Notes: generated by a model from the sequence alone, not told the origin. Counted from the stretch's first letter, positions 44,968-55,477 are shown. The stretch is DNA of 64,000 nucleotides from an uncultured Paracoccaceae bacterium (GCA_947500135.1 CANMQX010000006.1:1-64000); one strand, 5' to 3'. A program made the numbers and translations.

Positions 44968-45504
44968 TTAGTGCCGGTAAGTATTACCGTAAAAGTTTGC
45001 CCGTGAGAGGTCGCTTAATTGCGATACGGCACTGTCACTCTGGCCCCAGTTCCGTTCATGCCGCCAAATCCCGATCAAGGCATGTGCCCCGAAAAGAACC
45101 CCGAACCATGCGACCGCTAAAGGCGGGACCGCAGTGAATTGCGAGAGAAGGATGAACGGTGCCGCCAGAGTGCCATAAAATGGTGCCACAAGCGTTCCGG
45201 CGATCAGTGCTGCCACAAAGGTTACAAGAACCGATGCAACAAGCGCACGCGCAAGCCCCAGCGCGCCGCTTCCACCCAGCCAATTCCGTGACAGGAACAA
45301 TGCAAGTCCGGCGGCGATGCCCCCGGCCATGATGACCCAGTTATCAAAGAGTGTTGGTTCAGGTGGAATTGCGTTTTCGCCTTCCATGGCGGACATGATC
45401 ATCAGGGTAATTCCTGCACCGACCGCCACAACCGCGCCATAGGCCAAAGCGTTGGCTTTCTGACCGCGGGTCAAATGTAGTTTGTTAAATAGCCGCGCGA
45501 ACAT
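44968..45504 (-). CDS. Multi-span membrane protein of unknown function
   Basis: The 178-residue product has four hydrophobic segments: about 19-40 (ALAYGAVVAVGAGITLMIMS), 55-72 (IMAGGIAAGLALFLS), 85-108 (LARALVASVLVTFVAALIAG) and 120-146. The C-terminus (WGQSDSAVSQLSDLSRANFY) is soluble. I recognise no family. GGAGG lies eight bases before the ATG at 45504, a strong ribosome site. It is convergent with the OmpA/aspzincin gene. Confidence 0.65.
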   Translation of the reverse strand: MFARLFNKLHLTRGQKANALAYGAVVAVGAGITLMIMSAMEGENAIPPEPTLFDNWVIMAGGIAAGLALFLSRNWLGGSGALGLARALVASVLVTFVAALIAGTLVAPFYGTLAAPFILLSQFTAVPPLAVAWFGVLFGAHALIGIWRHERNWGQSDSAVSQLSDLSRANFYGNTYRH

Positions 45505-45836
45505 TGCGCATACCTCCGATTACTGGTTAACGACCTCTTTTTTGCAGAAACCTAAACTTCGGTCTGTGCGAAACGTCACAGGGCGCTCACATTTTTAATG
45601 CCCCCTTTTTGCCATATTCCGCCTATGCCCTCAATGGGAAAACGGCGGAAAGTCGCTCATCATCGCCAAGCCATTCGAAATGCTTGATATTTTTTCATGC
45701 GATAAAAACGAGCGGGTTCGTCAGATCCGCCTGGCGTAGCGGTCAAACCCTTGCCAAGTGCCGAATCCAACTGCGATTGTGGCAAGAACATGCCGGAGAT
45801 GATGGTGATTATGCCCGAAAATGCGCTGATTTGGAG
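45505..45836. other. Intergenic gap without a gene
   Basis: About 330 bases between two minus-strand genes. The part next to 45505 is the promoter and ribosome-site region of the membrane-protein gene. Frames in the rest have no ribosome site or family resemblance, and I see no RNA, repeat or strong terminator. Confidence 0.4.
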
Positions 45837-46292
45837 TTAAGCTTTGAACACCAGGCTGGCCCCGTTCAGGCAATGCCGCTTACCTGTTGGCTGCGGTCCA
45901 TCATCAAAGATGTGCCCCAAATGGCTGCCACAGCGCCTGCAATGACATTCTGTACGCACACTAAACAGCTTGCGATCCGGTTTGGTGCCGATTGCATTGT
46001 CCAGACTTGCCCAGAAGCTGGGCCAGCCCGTGCCGCTGTCATACTTTGTATCTGATGGATACAGCGCAAGGTCACAGCCCCGGCAATAATAGGTCCCTGC
46101 AGTGTAGTTTTTATCCAGCGGTGAGGTCCCTGACCGTTCGGTCGCTTCCTGCCGCATCACTTGATACTGCAAATCCGTCAACATCGCCCGCCATTCCGCA
46201 TCTGTTCGGGTGACCTCAAATCTTTGGGCCTGCAACGCGGCGGGCGCAGTGGCGGCGGCGAGCATGGACAAGGTAAAGGCGCGGCGGTTCAT
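45837..46292 (-). CDS. msrB: Exported peptide-methionine (R)-S-oxide reductase
   Basis: The 151-residue protein has a twin-arginine-like signal ([20 protein letters not shown]) and an MsrB domain with two zinc Cys pairs (CRGC, CRRC), [19 protein letters not shown] and the catalytic [11 protein letters not shown] (the usual form is RYCMNSASL). It reduces R-methionine sulfoxide in proteins, here probably in the periplasm. AGGAG lies before the ATG. Confidence 0.93.
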   Translation of the reverse strand: MNRRAFTLSMLAAATAPAALQAQRFEVTRTDAEWRAMLTDLQYQVMRQEATERSGTSPLDKNYTAGTYYCRGCDLALYPSDTKYDSGTGWPSFWASLDNAIGTKPDRKLFSVRTECHCRRCGSHLGHIFDDGPQPTGKRHCLNGASLVFKA

Positions 46293-46483
46293 CGGGTCTA
46301 ACTCCTATTGACGTGAATCTTTCTAGCAGTCGGGCTTTTATCATTGATAGGAAAACCCGCCTGCCCCACGATCATGTGAACAGCCCGTTAGCTGCTTGCC
46401 AGACCTCCCTCCCCCTTGCAGCGCCGCGCGTTATGTTGCATCTCGGCAGTAAGACATTTGACGCAGTGGAAAAGGCAACCGAC

Positions 46484-47470
46484 ATGGCCGACGGTACAAC
46501 TGATATGCAAGCAAAACCCACAGAAGAGATTTCCGTCCGCGATGTATTTGGCATCGACAGTGACATGAAGATCAAAGGGTTTGCGGATCGGTCTGACCGC
46601 GTGCCAGAGATCGACAGCACCTATAAATTCGATCCGGATACGACTTTGGCCATTCTGGCAGGCTTTGGCTATAACCGCCGCGTTATGATCCAAGGTTATC
46701 ACGGCACTGGCAAATCGACCCATATCGAACAGGTCGCTGCCCGCCTGAACTGGCCTGCGGTGCGTGTGAACCTTGATAGCCATATCAGCCGGATCGACCT
46801 GATTGGTAAGGATGCGATCAAACTGCGCGACGGCGTGCAGGTCACCGAATTTCACGAAGGCATCCTGCCTTGGGCGCTGCGCAACCCCGTTGCCATCGTG
46901 TTCGACGAATATGATGCCGGCCGTGCTGACGTGATGTTTGTCATCCAACGGGTGCTTGAGGCTGACGGTAAGTTGACGCTGATGGACCAGAACGAGATTA
47001 TCACGCCCAACCCCTATTTCCGCCTGTTTGCCACGGCCAACACGGTGGGCCTGGGTGATACAACGGGCCTTTACCACGGCACCCAGCAGATCAACCAGGC
47101 GCAGATGGACCGTTGGTCACTGGTCGCAACCCTGAACTATCTGTCCCATGATGCAGAGGCCGCGATCATCCTGTCCAAGTCGCCCCATTTCAACACCGAA
47201 AAGGGCCGCAGCACGATTTCGCAGATGGTCACTGTCGCTGACCTGACCCGGACCGCATTCATGAATGGTGACCTGAGCACCGTCATGTCGCCCCGTACCG
47301 TGCTGAACTGGGCCGAAAACGCCCGGATCTTTAACGATATCGGCTATGCGTTCCGCCTGTCCTTCCTCAATAAATGTGACGAACTGGAACGGCAGACAGT
47401 CGCAGAGTTCTATCAGCGCTGCTTTGACGAGGAATTGCCTGAAAGTGCGGCAAGTCTGAGCTTGGGGTGA
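46484..47470 (+). CDS. cobS: Cobaltochelatase CobS subunit
   Basis: The 328-residue AAA+ protein of aerobic cobalamin synthesis shows [20 protein letters not shown], Walker [17 protein letters not shown], Walker [21 protein letters not shown] and [20 protein letters not shown]. With CobT it forms the chaperone of CobN, which inserts cobalt into hydrogenobyrinic acid a,c-diamide. CobN is not in the window. The ATG at 46484 matches the family start; the upstream extension to 46313 is not coding. Its stop overlaps the next gene by 4 bases. Confidence 0.95.
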   Translation: MADGTTDMQAKPTEEISVRDVFGIDSDMKIKGFADRSDRVPEIDSTYKFDPDTTLAILAGFGYNRRVMIQGYHGTGKSTHIEQVAARLNWPAVRVNLDSHISRIDLIGKDAIKLRDGVQVTEFHEGILPWALRNPVAIVFDEYDAGRADVMFVIQRVLEADGKLTLMDQNEIITPNPYFRLFATANTVGLGDTTGLYHGTQQINQAQMDRWSLVATLNYLSHDAEAAIILSKSPHFNTEKGRSTISQMVTVADLTRTAFMNGDLSTVMSPRTVLNWAENARIFNDIGYAFRLSFLNKCDELERQTVAEFYQRCFDEELPESAASLSLG

Positions 47471-48162
47471 GCAAGGGGCTGCATATCGGCCTGATCGGTG
47501 GGATCGGTGTGGCAGCCACGGTTGTTTATTATCAAAGGCTGACGGCGGCTGCGAATGCGCGCGGCGGTCAGCTTGACCTGACCATTGTACATGCCGATGT
47601 GCAGGAACTGATCCGCAATAACCTTGCTGATGATCGGCAGGCGCAGGCCAAGGTCTATGCCGATCTGATTGACCGGTTAAAAGCGGCAGGTTGTGATTGT
47701 GCCGCAATCACCTCGCTTGGCGGGCACTTCTGTTACGACGAAACGGTGCCTTTGTCATCATTGCCACTGGTATCGGCGGTCACGCCGCTGGATGGGTATT
47801 TTGCAGCACTAGGCATCGCAAAGGTTGGTCTTTTGGGCACCCGGGTCGTGATGCGCACAGGCCTTTATGGCCAGCTTCAAAAAACCAAAGCCGTCGCACT
47901 GAATGAAGAGATCGACACATTGGGCCAGCTGTATTTGGATATGGCTGTGGCTGGTCATTGCACGGATGCGCAGCGCGCCGTACTCGTCGATGCTGGCGCG
48001 CGCATGATCAAAGACCATGGCGCCGATGCAATTGTTCTGGCGGGTACGGACCTTAATCTGGCCTTTGACGGTCATGATCCGGGCTACCGGGTGATTGACG
48101 CATTGGATGTGCATGTTGACGTGCTGGCCGATCTGGCCGTCGGGGCAAGCACGCTTAAATAG
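47467..48162 (+). CDS. Asp/Glu-racemase-fold protein without the catalytic cysteines
   Basis: The 231-residue protein begins [20 protein letters not shown] and has the two-lobed racemase layout ([38 protein letters not shown]). Where the family has its first cysteine (PCNTxH) it reads [12 protein letters not shown], and where it has the second (GCTE) it reads [10 protein letters not shown]. Both catalytic cysteines seem lost, so racemase activity is doubtful. A GTG start overlaps the cobS stop (GTGA), so it is translationally coupled with cobS. Confidence 0.82.
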   Translation: MSKGLHIGLIGGIGVAATVVYYQRLTAAANARGGQLDLTIVHADVQELIRNNLADDRQAQAKVYADLIDRLKAAGCDCAAITSLGGHFCYDETVPLSSLPLVSAVTPLDGYFAALGIAKVGLLGTRVVMRTGLYGQLQKTKAVALNEEIDTLGQLYLDMAVAGHCTDAQRAVLVDAGARMIKDHGADAIVLAGTDLNLAFDGHDPGYRVIDALDVHVDVLADLAVGASTLK

Positions 48163-48286
48163 CGAAGCCCGCGGCAAAAAACGCCATATTTACTGAGGGT
48201 TTTATGCCTGAATGACCACAGGCTTGTCATAATCCGGTCCGCTTTGTCAGTATTGTAGTCAAAAATTGACTAAATCGGAGCCGATC

Positions 48287-48652
48287 ATGAAGATGAAGAT
48301 TGGAACAGAACTACCCCCTGACTACGTGGTCAGTCACGAGGACCTTGCCCAGACCGCAGGTGCGCTGATTGCGCAGGCGCTGTTTCCCCTGTTTGCCGAA
48401 AACATGAGCGAGGACATCGCCAAAGCCAATGTCGAGGGTATCCTGACTGAACTGGCCTATCTGTTTGATGAAGGCGAGATTGAGCTGGGCGGCAAAACAT
48501 ATCGCCCGCGCATGGCTTTTGTGGATGAGGCGGGCGGTATTCTGCCCGGTGCCGCTGACCTTGTGAATCTGCACGAGATGGTATCGGACCCGTTCGACAT
48601 CACACCCGAGATGAATATCAGTTTTGAAATGGATGATTTCGGCGAAGAGTAA
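48287..48652 (+). CDS. Acidic protein of unknown function
   Basis: The 121-residue soluble protein starts [20 protein letters not shown] and has a helical segment ([20 protein letters not shown]), then [20 protein letters not shown] and an acidic tail. I recognise no family. The ATG at 48287 has CGGAG seven bases upstream; a TTG at 48266 is a weaker start. It lies between the cobS and cobT genes in the same direction, about 65 bases before cobT. Confidence 0.7.
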   Translation: MKMKIGTELPPDYVVSHEDLAQTAGALIAQALFPLFAENMSEDIAKANVEGILTELAYLFDEGEIELGGKTYRPRMAFVDEAGGILPGAADLVNLHEMVSDPFDITPEMNISFEMDDFGEE

Positions 48653-48717
48653 GCCACACCCTCTGGCCTTTGCCCGGTCCCGGTTCTAGTTTGCGGGTAA
48701 GCAAAGGACCCCGGGCG

Positions 48718-50598
48718 ATGAACAAACCAACTGACAATCCAGCCGATCCGTTCAAGAAGGCATTGGCCGAGGCGACCAAGGTCATGGCCGATGATCCGGA
48801 ACTGGCCGTCACCTATTCGGTTGACCCTGCCGGTCAGACGGCGGACACCATTCGCCTGCCGCAGGTCAGCCGCCGCATGACCAAGGACGAGGTTTTGCTG
48901 GCCCGTGGCACCGCAGATGCCTTTGCTCTGCGCCACAAGTTTCATGATCCCAAGGTTGCTGCCCGCTATATGCCGCAAGGCCAGATGGCGCAGGATCTGT
49001 ACGAGGCGATGGAAACCGCCCGGATCGAGGCCGTCGGCGCCCGCTACATGCCCGGTACAGCTGGCAATATCGACGCCAAGATCGGCAATGAGGCGATGCG
49101 CAAAGGCTATGACCAGATCACCCAAGCCGCTGATGCCCCGCTGGCCACCGCTGCGGGCTATCTGATCCGCCATCTGGCCACGGGTCGTGACATGCCCAAA
49201 GGCGCCGAAAACGTCATGGAGCTATGGCGCGGTTTTATCGAGGATCATTGCGGCGGGACGCTCGACAGCCTTGAGGATATGCTGAACGACCAGCAGGCCT
49301 TTGCCAAGTTTGCCCGCCAGTTGATCAGCGATCTGGGCTATGGTGATCAGCTGGGTGATGACCCGGACAGCCTTGATGATGATCAGGAGGACGAGGCCGA
49401 GGAAGGCCAGGACGATAACCAAGATGAGCCTGACAGCACCGGCGATGACGAAAGCGAAGGCGAAGAGGCCGAAGCATCGCCCGAGCAAAGCCAGGAACAA
49501 CAGCAGGATGCATCCCAAGCCGAGGTCAGCATGGATGATCAGGCTGATGCCGAAATGGGCGAAGAAACCGAGATGCCTGATGGCGAGGCCCCGTTGGAGC
49601 CGCCCGCCCCGCAGCCGGTTTCCGATGCCGACCCCGATTATAAAGTGTTCAGCACAGAATATGACGAAGAGATCGGCGCAGAGGACCTTGCCGAGCCGGT
49701 CGAGCTGGAACGGCTACGCGCCTATCTGGATCAGCAGTTGGAGCCGTTGAAAGGGGCTGTGTCCCGTCTGGCCAACAAGTTGCAGCGCCGCTTGCAGGCC
49801 CAGCAGAACCGGTCATGGGAGTTTGACCGCGAAGAGGGTATTCTGGATGCGGGCCGTCTGGCGCGTATCGTCGCCTCGCCCACCACCCCGCTATCATTCA
49901 AGGTCGAAAAAGATACCGAATTCCGCGATACGATTGTCACCCTGCTGTTGGATAATTCCGGGTCCATGCGTGGTCGCCCGATTTCGATTGCCGCGATCTG
50001 TGCTGATGTGATGGCCCGCACGTTGGAACGTTGCGACGTGAAAGTCGAAATTCTCGGCTTTACCACCAAAGCATGGAAGGGTGGCCAATCGCGCGAAAAA
50101 TGGCTGGCCGATGGGCGGCCTGCAACCCCCGGTCGCCTGAATGATCTGCGCCATATCGTCTATAAATCTGCCGATGCCCCGTGGCGCCGGACCCGGCCCA
50201 ATCTGGGCCTGATGATGAAAGAAGGCCTGCTGAAGGAAAACATCGACGGTGAGGCGCTGGAATGGGCGCATCGTCGCATGGCCGCGCGTCAGGAACAGCG
50301 AAAGGTGTTGATGGTGATTTCCGATGGGGCGCCGGTGGATGACTCAACTTTGTCCGTTAACCCCGCGAATTACCTCGAAAAACACTTACGCGATGTGATT
50401 GCGATGGTCGAAAAACGCAAGGCGGTTGAACTGGTCGCCATCGGGATTGGCCATGATGTGACCCGCTATTACGAACGTGCGGTGACCATCACAGATGTTG
50501 AACAGCTGGCCGGTGCCATGACAGAACAATTGGCCGCGTTGTTTGACAGCGATCCGCGCAAACGGGCGCGTGTCATGGGCATGCGCAAGGCAAGCTAA
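48718..50598 (+). CDS. cobT: Cobaltochelatase CobT subunit
   Basis: The 626-residue protein has the CobT layout: N-terminal helical part ([20 protein letters not shown]), a very acidic stretch of about 100 residues (DEDEAEEG-like runs from 220 to 320) and a C-terminal von Willebrand-type domain with the metal site [19 protein letters not shown]. It forms a two-tiered complex with CobS for cobalt chelation by CobN. AAGGA precedes the ATG at 48718. Two unrelated small genes separate it from cobS. Confidence 0.95.
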   Translation: MNKPTDNPADPFKKALAEATKVMADDPELAVTYSVDPAGQTADTIRLPQVSRRMTKDEVLLARGTADAFALRHKFHDPKVAARYMPQGQMAQDLYEAMETARIEAVGARYMPGTAGNIDAKIGNEAMRKGYDQITQAADAPLATAAGYLIRHLATGRDMPKGAENVMELWRGFIEDHCGGTLDSLEDMLNDQQAFAKFARQLISDLGYGDQLGDDPDSLDDDQEDEAEEGQDDNQDEPDSTGDDESEGEEAEASPEQSQEQQQDASQAEVSMDDQADAEMGEETEMPDGEAPLEPPAPQPVSDADPDYKVFSTEYDEEIGAEDLAEPVELERLRAYLDQQLEPLKGAVSRLANKLQRRLQAQQNRSWEFDREEGILDAGRLARIVASPTTPLSFKVEKDTEFRDTIVTLLLDNSGSMRGRPISIAAICADVMARTLERCDVKVEILGFTTKAWKGGQSREKWLADGRPATPGRLNDLRHIVYKSADAPWRRTRPNLGLMMKEGLLKENIDGEALEWAHRRMAARQEQRKVLMVISDGAPVDDSTLSVNPANYLEKHLRDVIAMVEKRKAVELVAIGIGHDVTRYYERAVTITDVEQLAGAMTEQLAALFDSDPRKRARVMGMRKAS

Positions 50599-50614
50599 CC
50601 CAAGGATTTCATAA

Positions 50615-52399
50615 ATGTTTCAAACATTTGAAGCGTCATCTTCACCCGATCAGGGGCCACCCCGGCTGACCGCTCTGCGCCAATTGATGGTCCAGCATGG
50701 GGTTGATTGTTTTCTTGTCCCCCGCGCCGATGCCCATCAGGGCGAATATGTCGCCCCACGCGATGCGCGCTTGCAATGGCTGACAGGTTTTTCCGGCTCT
50801 GCCGGGTTTTGTGCCGTGCTGCAGGATATTGCCGGGGTTTTCGTTGATGGCCGCTATCGCGTGCAGGTCCGTGCGCAGGTTGCTGATGATTTCACCCCAA
50901 TTGATTGGCCAGAAGTAAAGCTGGCCGATTGGCTGCTGGAACAACGCCCTGACGGCTGCGTCCTAGCCTATGATCCTTGGCTGCATACCGTTTCGGAACT
51001 GACCGATCTGGGCAAGAAGTTGAAAGGGTTTACCCTGCGCCCCATCGACAATCTGATCGATGCGATCTGGGACGATCAACCCGCCGCACCTGCGGCCCCT
51101 TTCACGGTGCATCCTTTGGAACATGCGGGCGAAGCGCATGGCGACAAACGAGCCCGGCTGGCCAGCGATCTGGATGCCAAGGCCGCCATCATCACCCTGC
51201 CCGACAGCATCGCGTGGCTGCTGAATATTCGCGGCACGGATATTGAACGTAACCCCGTCCCCCAAGGGTTTGCCGTGCTGCATGATAGCGGCAAGGTTGA
51301 TATATATACTGGACCTGGGAAAGCGCGCGATGTGGCTGATCATCTGGGTGCCGATGTGCAGGTCCATGATATTGCTGCGTTTCTGCCCGAGCTGGCCGCG
51401 CTGAAGGGGCCGGTGTTGATTGACCCCAAATCCTGCCCCGATGTGTTGGCCACCACGCTGAAAGACAATGCGATTGAAGTGGTTCACGGCCGCGATCCCT
51501 GCATCCTGCCCAAGGCCCGCAAGAACACGGTCGAGATTGCGGGGGCGAAAGCAGCCCATGCGCGTGATGGCGTGGCCATGGTGCGGTTTCTGGCGTGGTT
51601 GGATGCAGAGGCCCCAAAGGGCCAGTTGACCGAAATTGACGTGGTCAAAGCGCTCGAAGGGTTCCGCACCCAGACCAACGCCCTGCGCGATATCAGTTTT
51701 GAGACGATCAGCGGTGCAGGTCCGAACGGGGCCATTGTGCATTATCGGGTCAGCGATGACACCAATCGCCCAGTCAAACCCGGTGATTTATTGCTGGTGG
51801 ATAGTGGCGGGCAATATGTCGACGGGACCACCGATATCACTCGCACAATTGTGGTCGGCACGCCGACGGACGAACATCGCGCCTGCTATACCCGCGTGCT
51901 GCAAGGCATGATCGCCGTCAGTCGCATTCGGTTCCCCAAAGGGGTCGGCGGGCAGCATCTGGATGCGCTCGCGCGCGCGCCGCTTTGGCTGGCGGGTATG
52001 GATTATGACCATGGCACCGGCCACGGAGTTGGAAGTTATCTGAGCGTGCATGAAGGGCCGCAAGGGATATCGCGCCGGTCAGAAGTGGCGCTGGAACAAG
52101 GTATGATCCTGTCCAATGAGCCCGGATATTACCGCGAAGGTGCGTTTGGTATCCGCATCGAGAACCTGATCGTCACGCAAAAGGCCCCGCGCATCCCCGG
52201 CGATGACGGCCGCGACATGCTGAATTTTGAGACATTGACCTATGTGCCGTTTGATCGTCGCCTGATCGACCCTGCGCTGCTGACATCGGCAGAACGGGAC
52301 TGGATTGATCAGTATCATGCCGATACAGTCACTCTTCTGGCACCGCGATTGGATGATGCAGTGCGTGACTGGCTGATGCAGGCCTGCGCACCACTGTAA
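50615..52399 (+). CDS. Aminopeptidase P (M24 family)
   Basis: The 594-residue protein has the eukaryotic-type three-domain XPNPEP layout: two creatinase-like N-terminal domains (LVPRADAHQGEYVAPRDARL, VDGRYRVQVRAQV) and a C-terminal pita-bread domain with metal ligands in LLLVDSGGQYVDGTTDITRT, GTGHGVGSYLSVHEGPQGIS and ILSNEPGYYREGAFGIRIEN. It cleaves Xaa-Pro bonds. CAAGGA precedes the ATG. It follows cobT by 16 bases. Confidence 0.94.
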   Translation: MFQTFEASSSPDQGPPRLTALRQLMVQHGVDCFLVPRADAHQGEYVAPRDARLQWLTGFSGSAGFCAVLQDIAGVFVDGRYRVQVRAQVADDFTPIDWPEVKLADWLLEQRPDGCVLAYDPWLHTVSELTDLGKKLKGFTLRPIDNLIDAIWDDQPAAPAAPFTVHPLEHAGEAHGDKRARLASDLDAKAAIITLPDSIAWLLNIRGTDIERNPVPQGFAVLHDSGKVDIYTGPGKARDVADHLGADVQVHDIAAFLPELAALKGPVLIDPKSCPDVLATTLKDNAIEVVHGRDPCILPKARKNTVEIAGAKAAHARDGVAMVRFLAWLDAEAPKGQLTEIDVVKALEGFRTQTNALRDISFETISGAGPNGAIVHYRVSDDTNRPVKPGDLLLVDSGGQYVDGTTDITRTIVVGTPTDEHRACYTRVLQGMIAVSRIRFPKGVGGQHLDALARAPLWLAGMDYDHGTGHGVGSYLSVHEGPQGISRRSEVALEQGMILSNEPGYYREGAFGIRIENLIVTQKAPRIPGDDGRDMLNFETLTYVPFDRRLIDPALLTSAERDWIDQYHADTVTLLAPRLDDAVRDWLMQACAPL

Positions 52400-52450
52400 T
52401 ACAGAACTGTCATAAGCGGACCTTAGATGTGACGAGGAAAGGAAACCGCC

Positions 52451-52792
52451 ATGGCTGACCATATTACCATTCGCCCCGCATCCGGAAACTGGACCGTGCG
52501 CGCCGGTGGCGCCGTTCTGGGCGAAAGCACTGCGGCACTGGAGTTGCAGGAAGGCGATTATCCTCCGGTGATCTATTTCCCGCGTTCCGACATCGCAATG
52601 GCGTTTCTGGAACCCAGCGAGATCACATCAACCTGCCCTTACAAAGGCAAGGCCACTTACTATTCCATCGTCGCCAAAAGCGGGCTGATCAAGGATGCGG
52701 TCTGGTCTTATGAAGATCCGCTTGATGCTGTGGCGGGGATCAAAGATTATCTGGCATTCTACACAACCAAAGTGGCCGTCGAAGAGGTTTAG
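52451..52792 (+). CDS. DUF427-domain protein
   Basis: The 113-residue protein matches DUF427: ITIRPASGNWTVRAGGAVLG, VIYFPRSDIAMAFLEPSE, TCPYKGKATYYSIVAKSG, and VWSYEDPLDAVAGIKDYLAF. The family is soluble, widespread and of unknown function. GAGGAAAGG precedes the ATG. It is convergent with the ClC gene and overlaps it by 4 bases. Confidence 0.92.
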   Translation: MADHITIRPASGNWTVRAGGAVLGESTAALELQEGDYPPVIYFPRSDIAMAFLEPSEITSTCPYKGKATYYSIVAKSGLIKDAVWSYEDPLDAVAGIKDYLAFYTTKVAVEEV

Positions 52793-54480
52793 GAATGTTC
52801 CTCGGCCGCTGTTTCGGACAGCGCCCGGTTCATCGCCTTCAACGCATCCACCTGAAACAGCGCGCCCCATAATTCGGGCGGGCTGCCTTCGCCGCCCAGT
52901 GTCACAACCGGGATGAAGGCCTGCCCTGATTGTTCAAAGATCGGCATCGCCTGTTCTAGCGTGGCGTTCCCATCAATATAGACTCCATCGCTGATCAGAT
53001 CCCAGCACCGATCCTCTGGCGCGGCCTTTTCGGTGTCTTTGCTGCGCATCACATTGGCCACTTTGAATGTGGCCAATAGATAGGCTTGCGGTCCTGCCGC
53101 CAGATGCACGTTGCGCCGTTCCAGCTGTGTCAAAAAGAACGACCGGTCCACCAGCCGCGTGGACAGTGCGGTGGACAGAGAAACCGACACCATCACCGCC
53201 AGCCCAGTCTGCCAGTCCCCGGTCAGTTCAAAGACAATCAGCGTCGTCGAAATCGGCGCACCCAGCACCGCTGCAGCAACAGCCCCCATCCCGGCCAAGG
53301 CATATAACGTGCCTTCACCCGATACGTTTGGGAAAACCGATGTGGCGATAATGCCAAAGGCCAATCCGGTCAGCGCCCCCACCATCAAGGACGGCGAAAA
53401 CACCCCACCCCCCATGCGCCCGCCCATGGTGATGGCGACTGCGATGACCTTGAGGATAACGAAGACAACGGCTTCGTGCAGAAGCAGTTCGCCGGTCAGC
53501 GCCGCCGATGTCGTTTCATACCCAACGCCAATGATATGCGGCCACCAGATCGCCAAAAGCCCCAGCAATCCACCCGCAACGGCAGGCCGCAGGAAACGCG
53601 GCAACCCGGTTGCGTCTTGCATGAAACTGGCGAAATCCTCCGCCCAGAAAATCGCTTTCATCAGCACAACCGCGACCAAGCCGCAGACCACCCCCAGCAG
53701 CAGGAATGCGGGCAGTTCGACGTAAAAGGCCAAGGCGTTTTTGCCTGACAGCATAAATTCAGTCACATCCCCAAATGCCAGGCGGTTGATGATGGTTCCG
53801 GCCACTGAGGCAATGACTATGGGCGCAAAAGCGTGGACCGCGAAATGCCGCAAAACCACCTCTAACGCGAAAAGCGCCCCGGCAATCGGGGCATTAAAGC
53901 TGGCCGATACGGCGGCGGCAACAGCACAGCCCAGCAGATCGCGTCCGGTGATTCCATTGGCGCGGATCAACCGACAAACAGCCGTGGACACAACGGACGC
54001 CAGATGGACCACTGGCCCCTCGCGCCCGCTCGACCCGCCAGAGGATAAGGTGATCAAGGATGCGGCGGCCGATGCCAGCCCGCGTCGCACCTCAACCCGG
54101 CCTTCGGTCAGCGCTGCCCCTTCGATCACGTCAGCGACCGACCGGACACGGCCATCATCGGTGAACCGGTCAAGGATGATACCAACACAAAGCCCACCCA
54201 GGATTGGTATGATCAGGATCTGATACCAGGCCAGACCAGCGGCAAAACTGGCCAGATAAGTCGGATCATCCGTGCCGTATAGCCATGATTGTGCCGCCTC
54301 GATCCCCAGCCGGAACAGCAAGGCAGCCAAACCCGAAATCACGCCGATGGCCAATGCGATAAACCAGAACTGGATTTGGCTGGGTCCGCGGGTTTTCATA
54401 ACGCGCAATGCATTGGTACATGCCACTCTCAGGCTGATCAGCCATTGAGTGAGCCATGAAATCAGCGCTTTGCCATTCAT
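52789..54480 (-). CDS. ClC-family chloride channel/antiporter with CBS-like tail
   Basis: The 563-residue membrane protein has the ClC selectivity motifs GSSGREGPVVHLASVV, GRMGGGVFSPSLMVGALTG and ALAGMGAVAAAVLGAPISTT. It has about 10-11 predicted membrane segments and a C-terminal cytosolic part (LISDGVYIDGNATLEQAMPI, GQAFIPVVTLGGEG) that resembles a CBS domain. ClC proteins exchange Cl-/H+ or conduct Cl-; the gating Glu in GREGP is present. AAGGGTTGGCAAG precedes the ATG. A TGGTACCA palindrome is 24 bases upstream of the start. Confidence 0.93.
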   Translation of the reverse strand: MNGKALISWLTQWLISLRVACTNALRVMKTRGPSQIQFWFIALAIGVISGLAALLFRLGIEAAQSWLYGTDDPTYLASFAAGLAWYQILIIPILGGLCVGIILDRFTDDGRVRSVADVIEGAALTEGRVEVRRGLASAAASLITLSSGGSSGREGPVVHLASVVSTAVCRLIRANGITGRDLLGCAVAAAVSASFNAPIAGALFALEVVLRHFAVHAFAPIVIASVAGTIINRLAFGDVTEFMLSGKNALAFYVELPAFLLLGVVCGLVAVVLMKAIFWAEDFASFMQDATGLPRFLRPAVAGGLLGLLAIWWPHIIGVGYETTSAALTGELLLHEAVVFVILKVIAVAITMGGRMGGGVFSPSLMVGALTGLAFGIIATSVFPNVSGEGTLYALAGMGAVAAAVLGAPISTTLIVFELTGDWQTGLAVMVSVSLSTALSTRLVDRSFFLTQLERRNVHLAAGPQAYLLATFKVANVMRSKDTEKAAPEDRCWDLISDGVYIDGNATLEQAMPIFEQSGQAFIPVVTLGGEGSPPELWGALFQVDALKAMNRALSETAAEEHS

Positions 54481-54500
54481 CTTGCCAACCCTTGCACCAA

Positions 54501-54558
54501 ATGTGGTACCATCACGACATGCATGGCAAATGACAGGCCCCAGGCCCTGTTACCACAT
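54501..54558. promoter_or_regulatory. TGGTACCA palindrome with paired arms, possible GntR-type site
   Basis: TGGTACCA at 54504-54511 is a perfect palindrome within ATGTGGTACC, and ATGTGGTA (54501-54508) is repeated in inverse form as TACCACAT (54551-54558). FadR/FCD-type GntR regulators bind TGGTNNNACCA-like sites. It lies just upstream of the ClC gene, which it may control. No GntR gene is intact in the window. Confidence 0.35.
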
Positions 54559-55096
54559 TCACGCACACTATTAGGCGATCAGGCAGTTTCGTCCAACCTT
54601 GATTCGTACAGCACTAAGCTGTTCAAAGAATTGGGAAAGACGAATTCGAGTATGGGCCAATGCGTCCATCTGATCAGTTGGTTCGGGATGCGATCGCGTC
54701 AGCCGCTGTCAGAGCTCGTTAGGCGCGATAGATGAGGTAGAAAGGCGCATCAATTATTAATGCAGCAGAGGCAATTATTTATGAGCGGCATTTTGCCGAT
54801 GCAGAATTGCAACACAAATTACCTAACGTCACTTTTCTGCAGCGCAGCATGAATTCGTGACACGATATGACTCAATCTCAGGGAGATTATGCGTGTTCCC
54901 CTTATCGCATCATTCACAGCTGCCGTTCAAACCGCCACAACATTTGGTTTACCCCAGAAATAGCTGTAATAAATAATAAAAGTTGACATTTTTTTCATAT
55001 CTCACGCTCATTTTCATTCTCATCACGTCGAAATTTGGTCGCGGATTAATCGATTTCAGTCAACTTCTGATAGTTAGGTCAATATATATGACATAC

Positions 55097-55470
55097 TTTG
55101 GGACAGGTTGAGCCTGTCGGCGAATACCTGCTAATCATCTCGTACAGGGTCGCGTTAGACCTTGGGTTGTTAACGAGTATCTGGGTTCGGCGTCCGCATA
55201 TCGGCGGAAACGCGCTCAGCGTTAAAGGAAGGAAACGTTTGCGGGTCCTTTCGAGAACTATTGAAAGACGTGCGTGGCGGAGGTGAGTGGCCAAAACGTG
55301 CAATGTTACGAGTGGGTTGGGTAACCCGTATGTTCCGGGGGCGATGCAGCGTTGAGAGCGCAGGCGTCGCCCCCAATTCGTTTCTGACGGTATTTCTTAG
55401 AAAATCTGGGTTCGCAAAAAGGCAAAGCGACTCAGAATGTCGCGGTCCTTGTGCGCGATGCAAATCGCGC
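55097..55470 (+). ncRNA. Candidate structured RNA region
   Basis: At least four perfect hairpins lie in 375 bases with no supported gene: GACAGG/CCTGTC with loop TTGAG (55102-55118), GGGTT/AACCC with loop GGGT (55314-55327), GGGGGCGA/TCGCCCCC enclosing an internal stem (55337-55374), and GCGCGAT/ATCGCGC with a GCAA loop (55453-55470). AT-rich promoter-like sequence precedes it. None of the conserved sequences of RNase P, tmRNA, 6S or SRP RNA is visible. The strand is assumed from the upstream AT-rich sequence. Confidence 0.25.
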
Positions 55471-55477
55471 GTTGGCT

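Larger units (their letters stand above)
54481..55477. other. Gene-free 1 kb stretch with palindromes and hairpins
   Basis: No frame here has a ribosome site plus recognisable protein features. A TGGTACCA palindrome lies at 54504-54511, with a matching pair of arms ATGTGGTA at 54501-54508 and TACCACAT at 54551-54558. AT-rich sequence follows (about 54750-55090) with TTGACA at 54983-54988. From about 55095 to 55470 base composition rises and several perfect hairpins occur. The left part may contain a broken gene, as PSDQLVRDAIASAAVRAR in one frame is suggestive but cannot be placed. Confidence 0.5.

Noticed and set aside
55095-55470. RNase P RNA, tmRNA, 6S RNA or SRP RNA
   Set aside because: I looked for their conserved sequences (for example the RNase P opening GAGGAAAGTCC and a tmRNA tag) and saw none.
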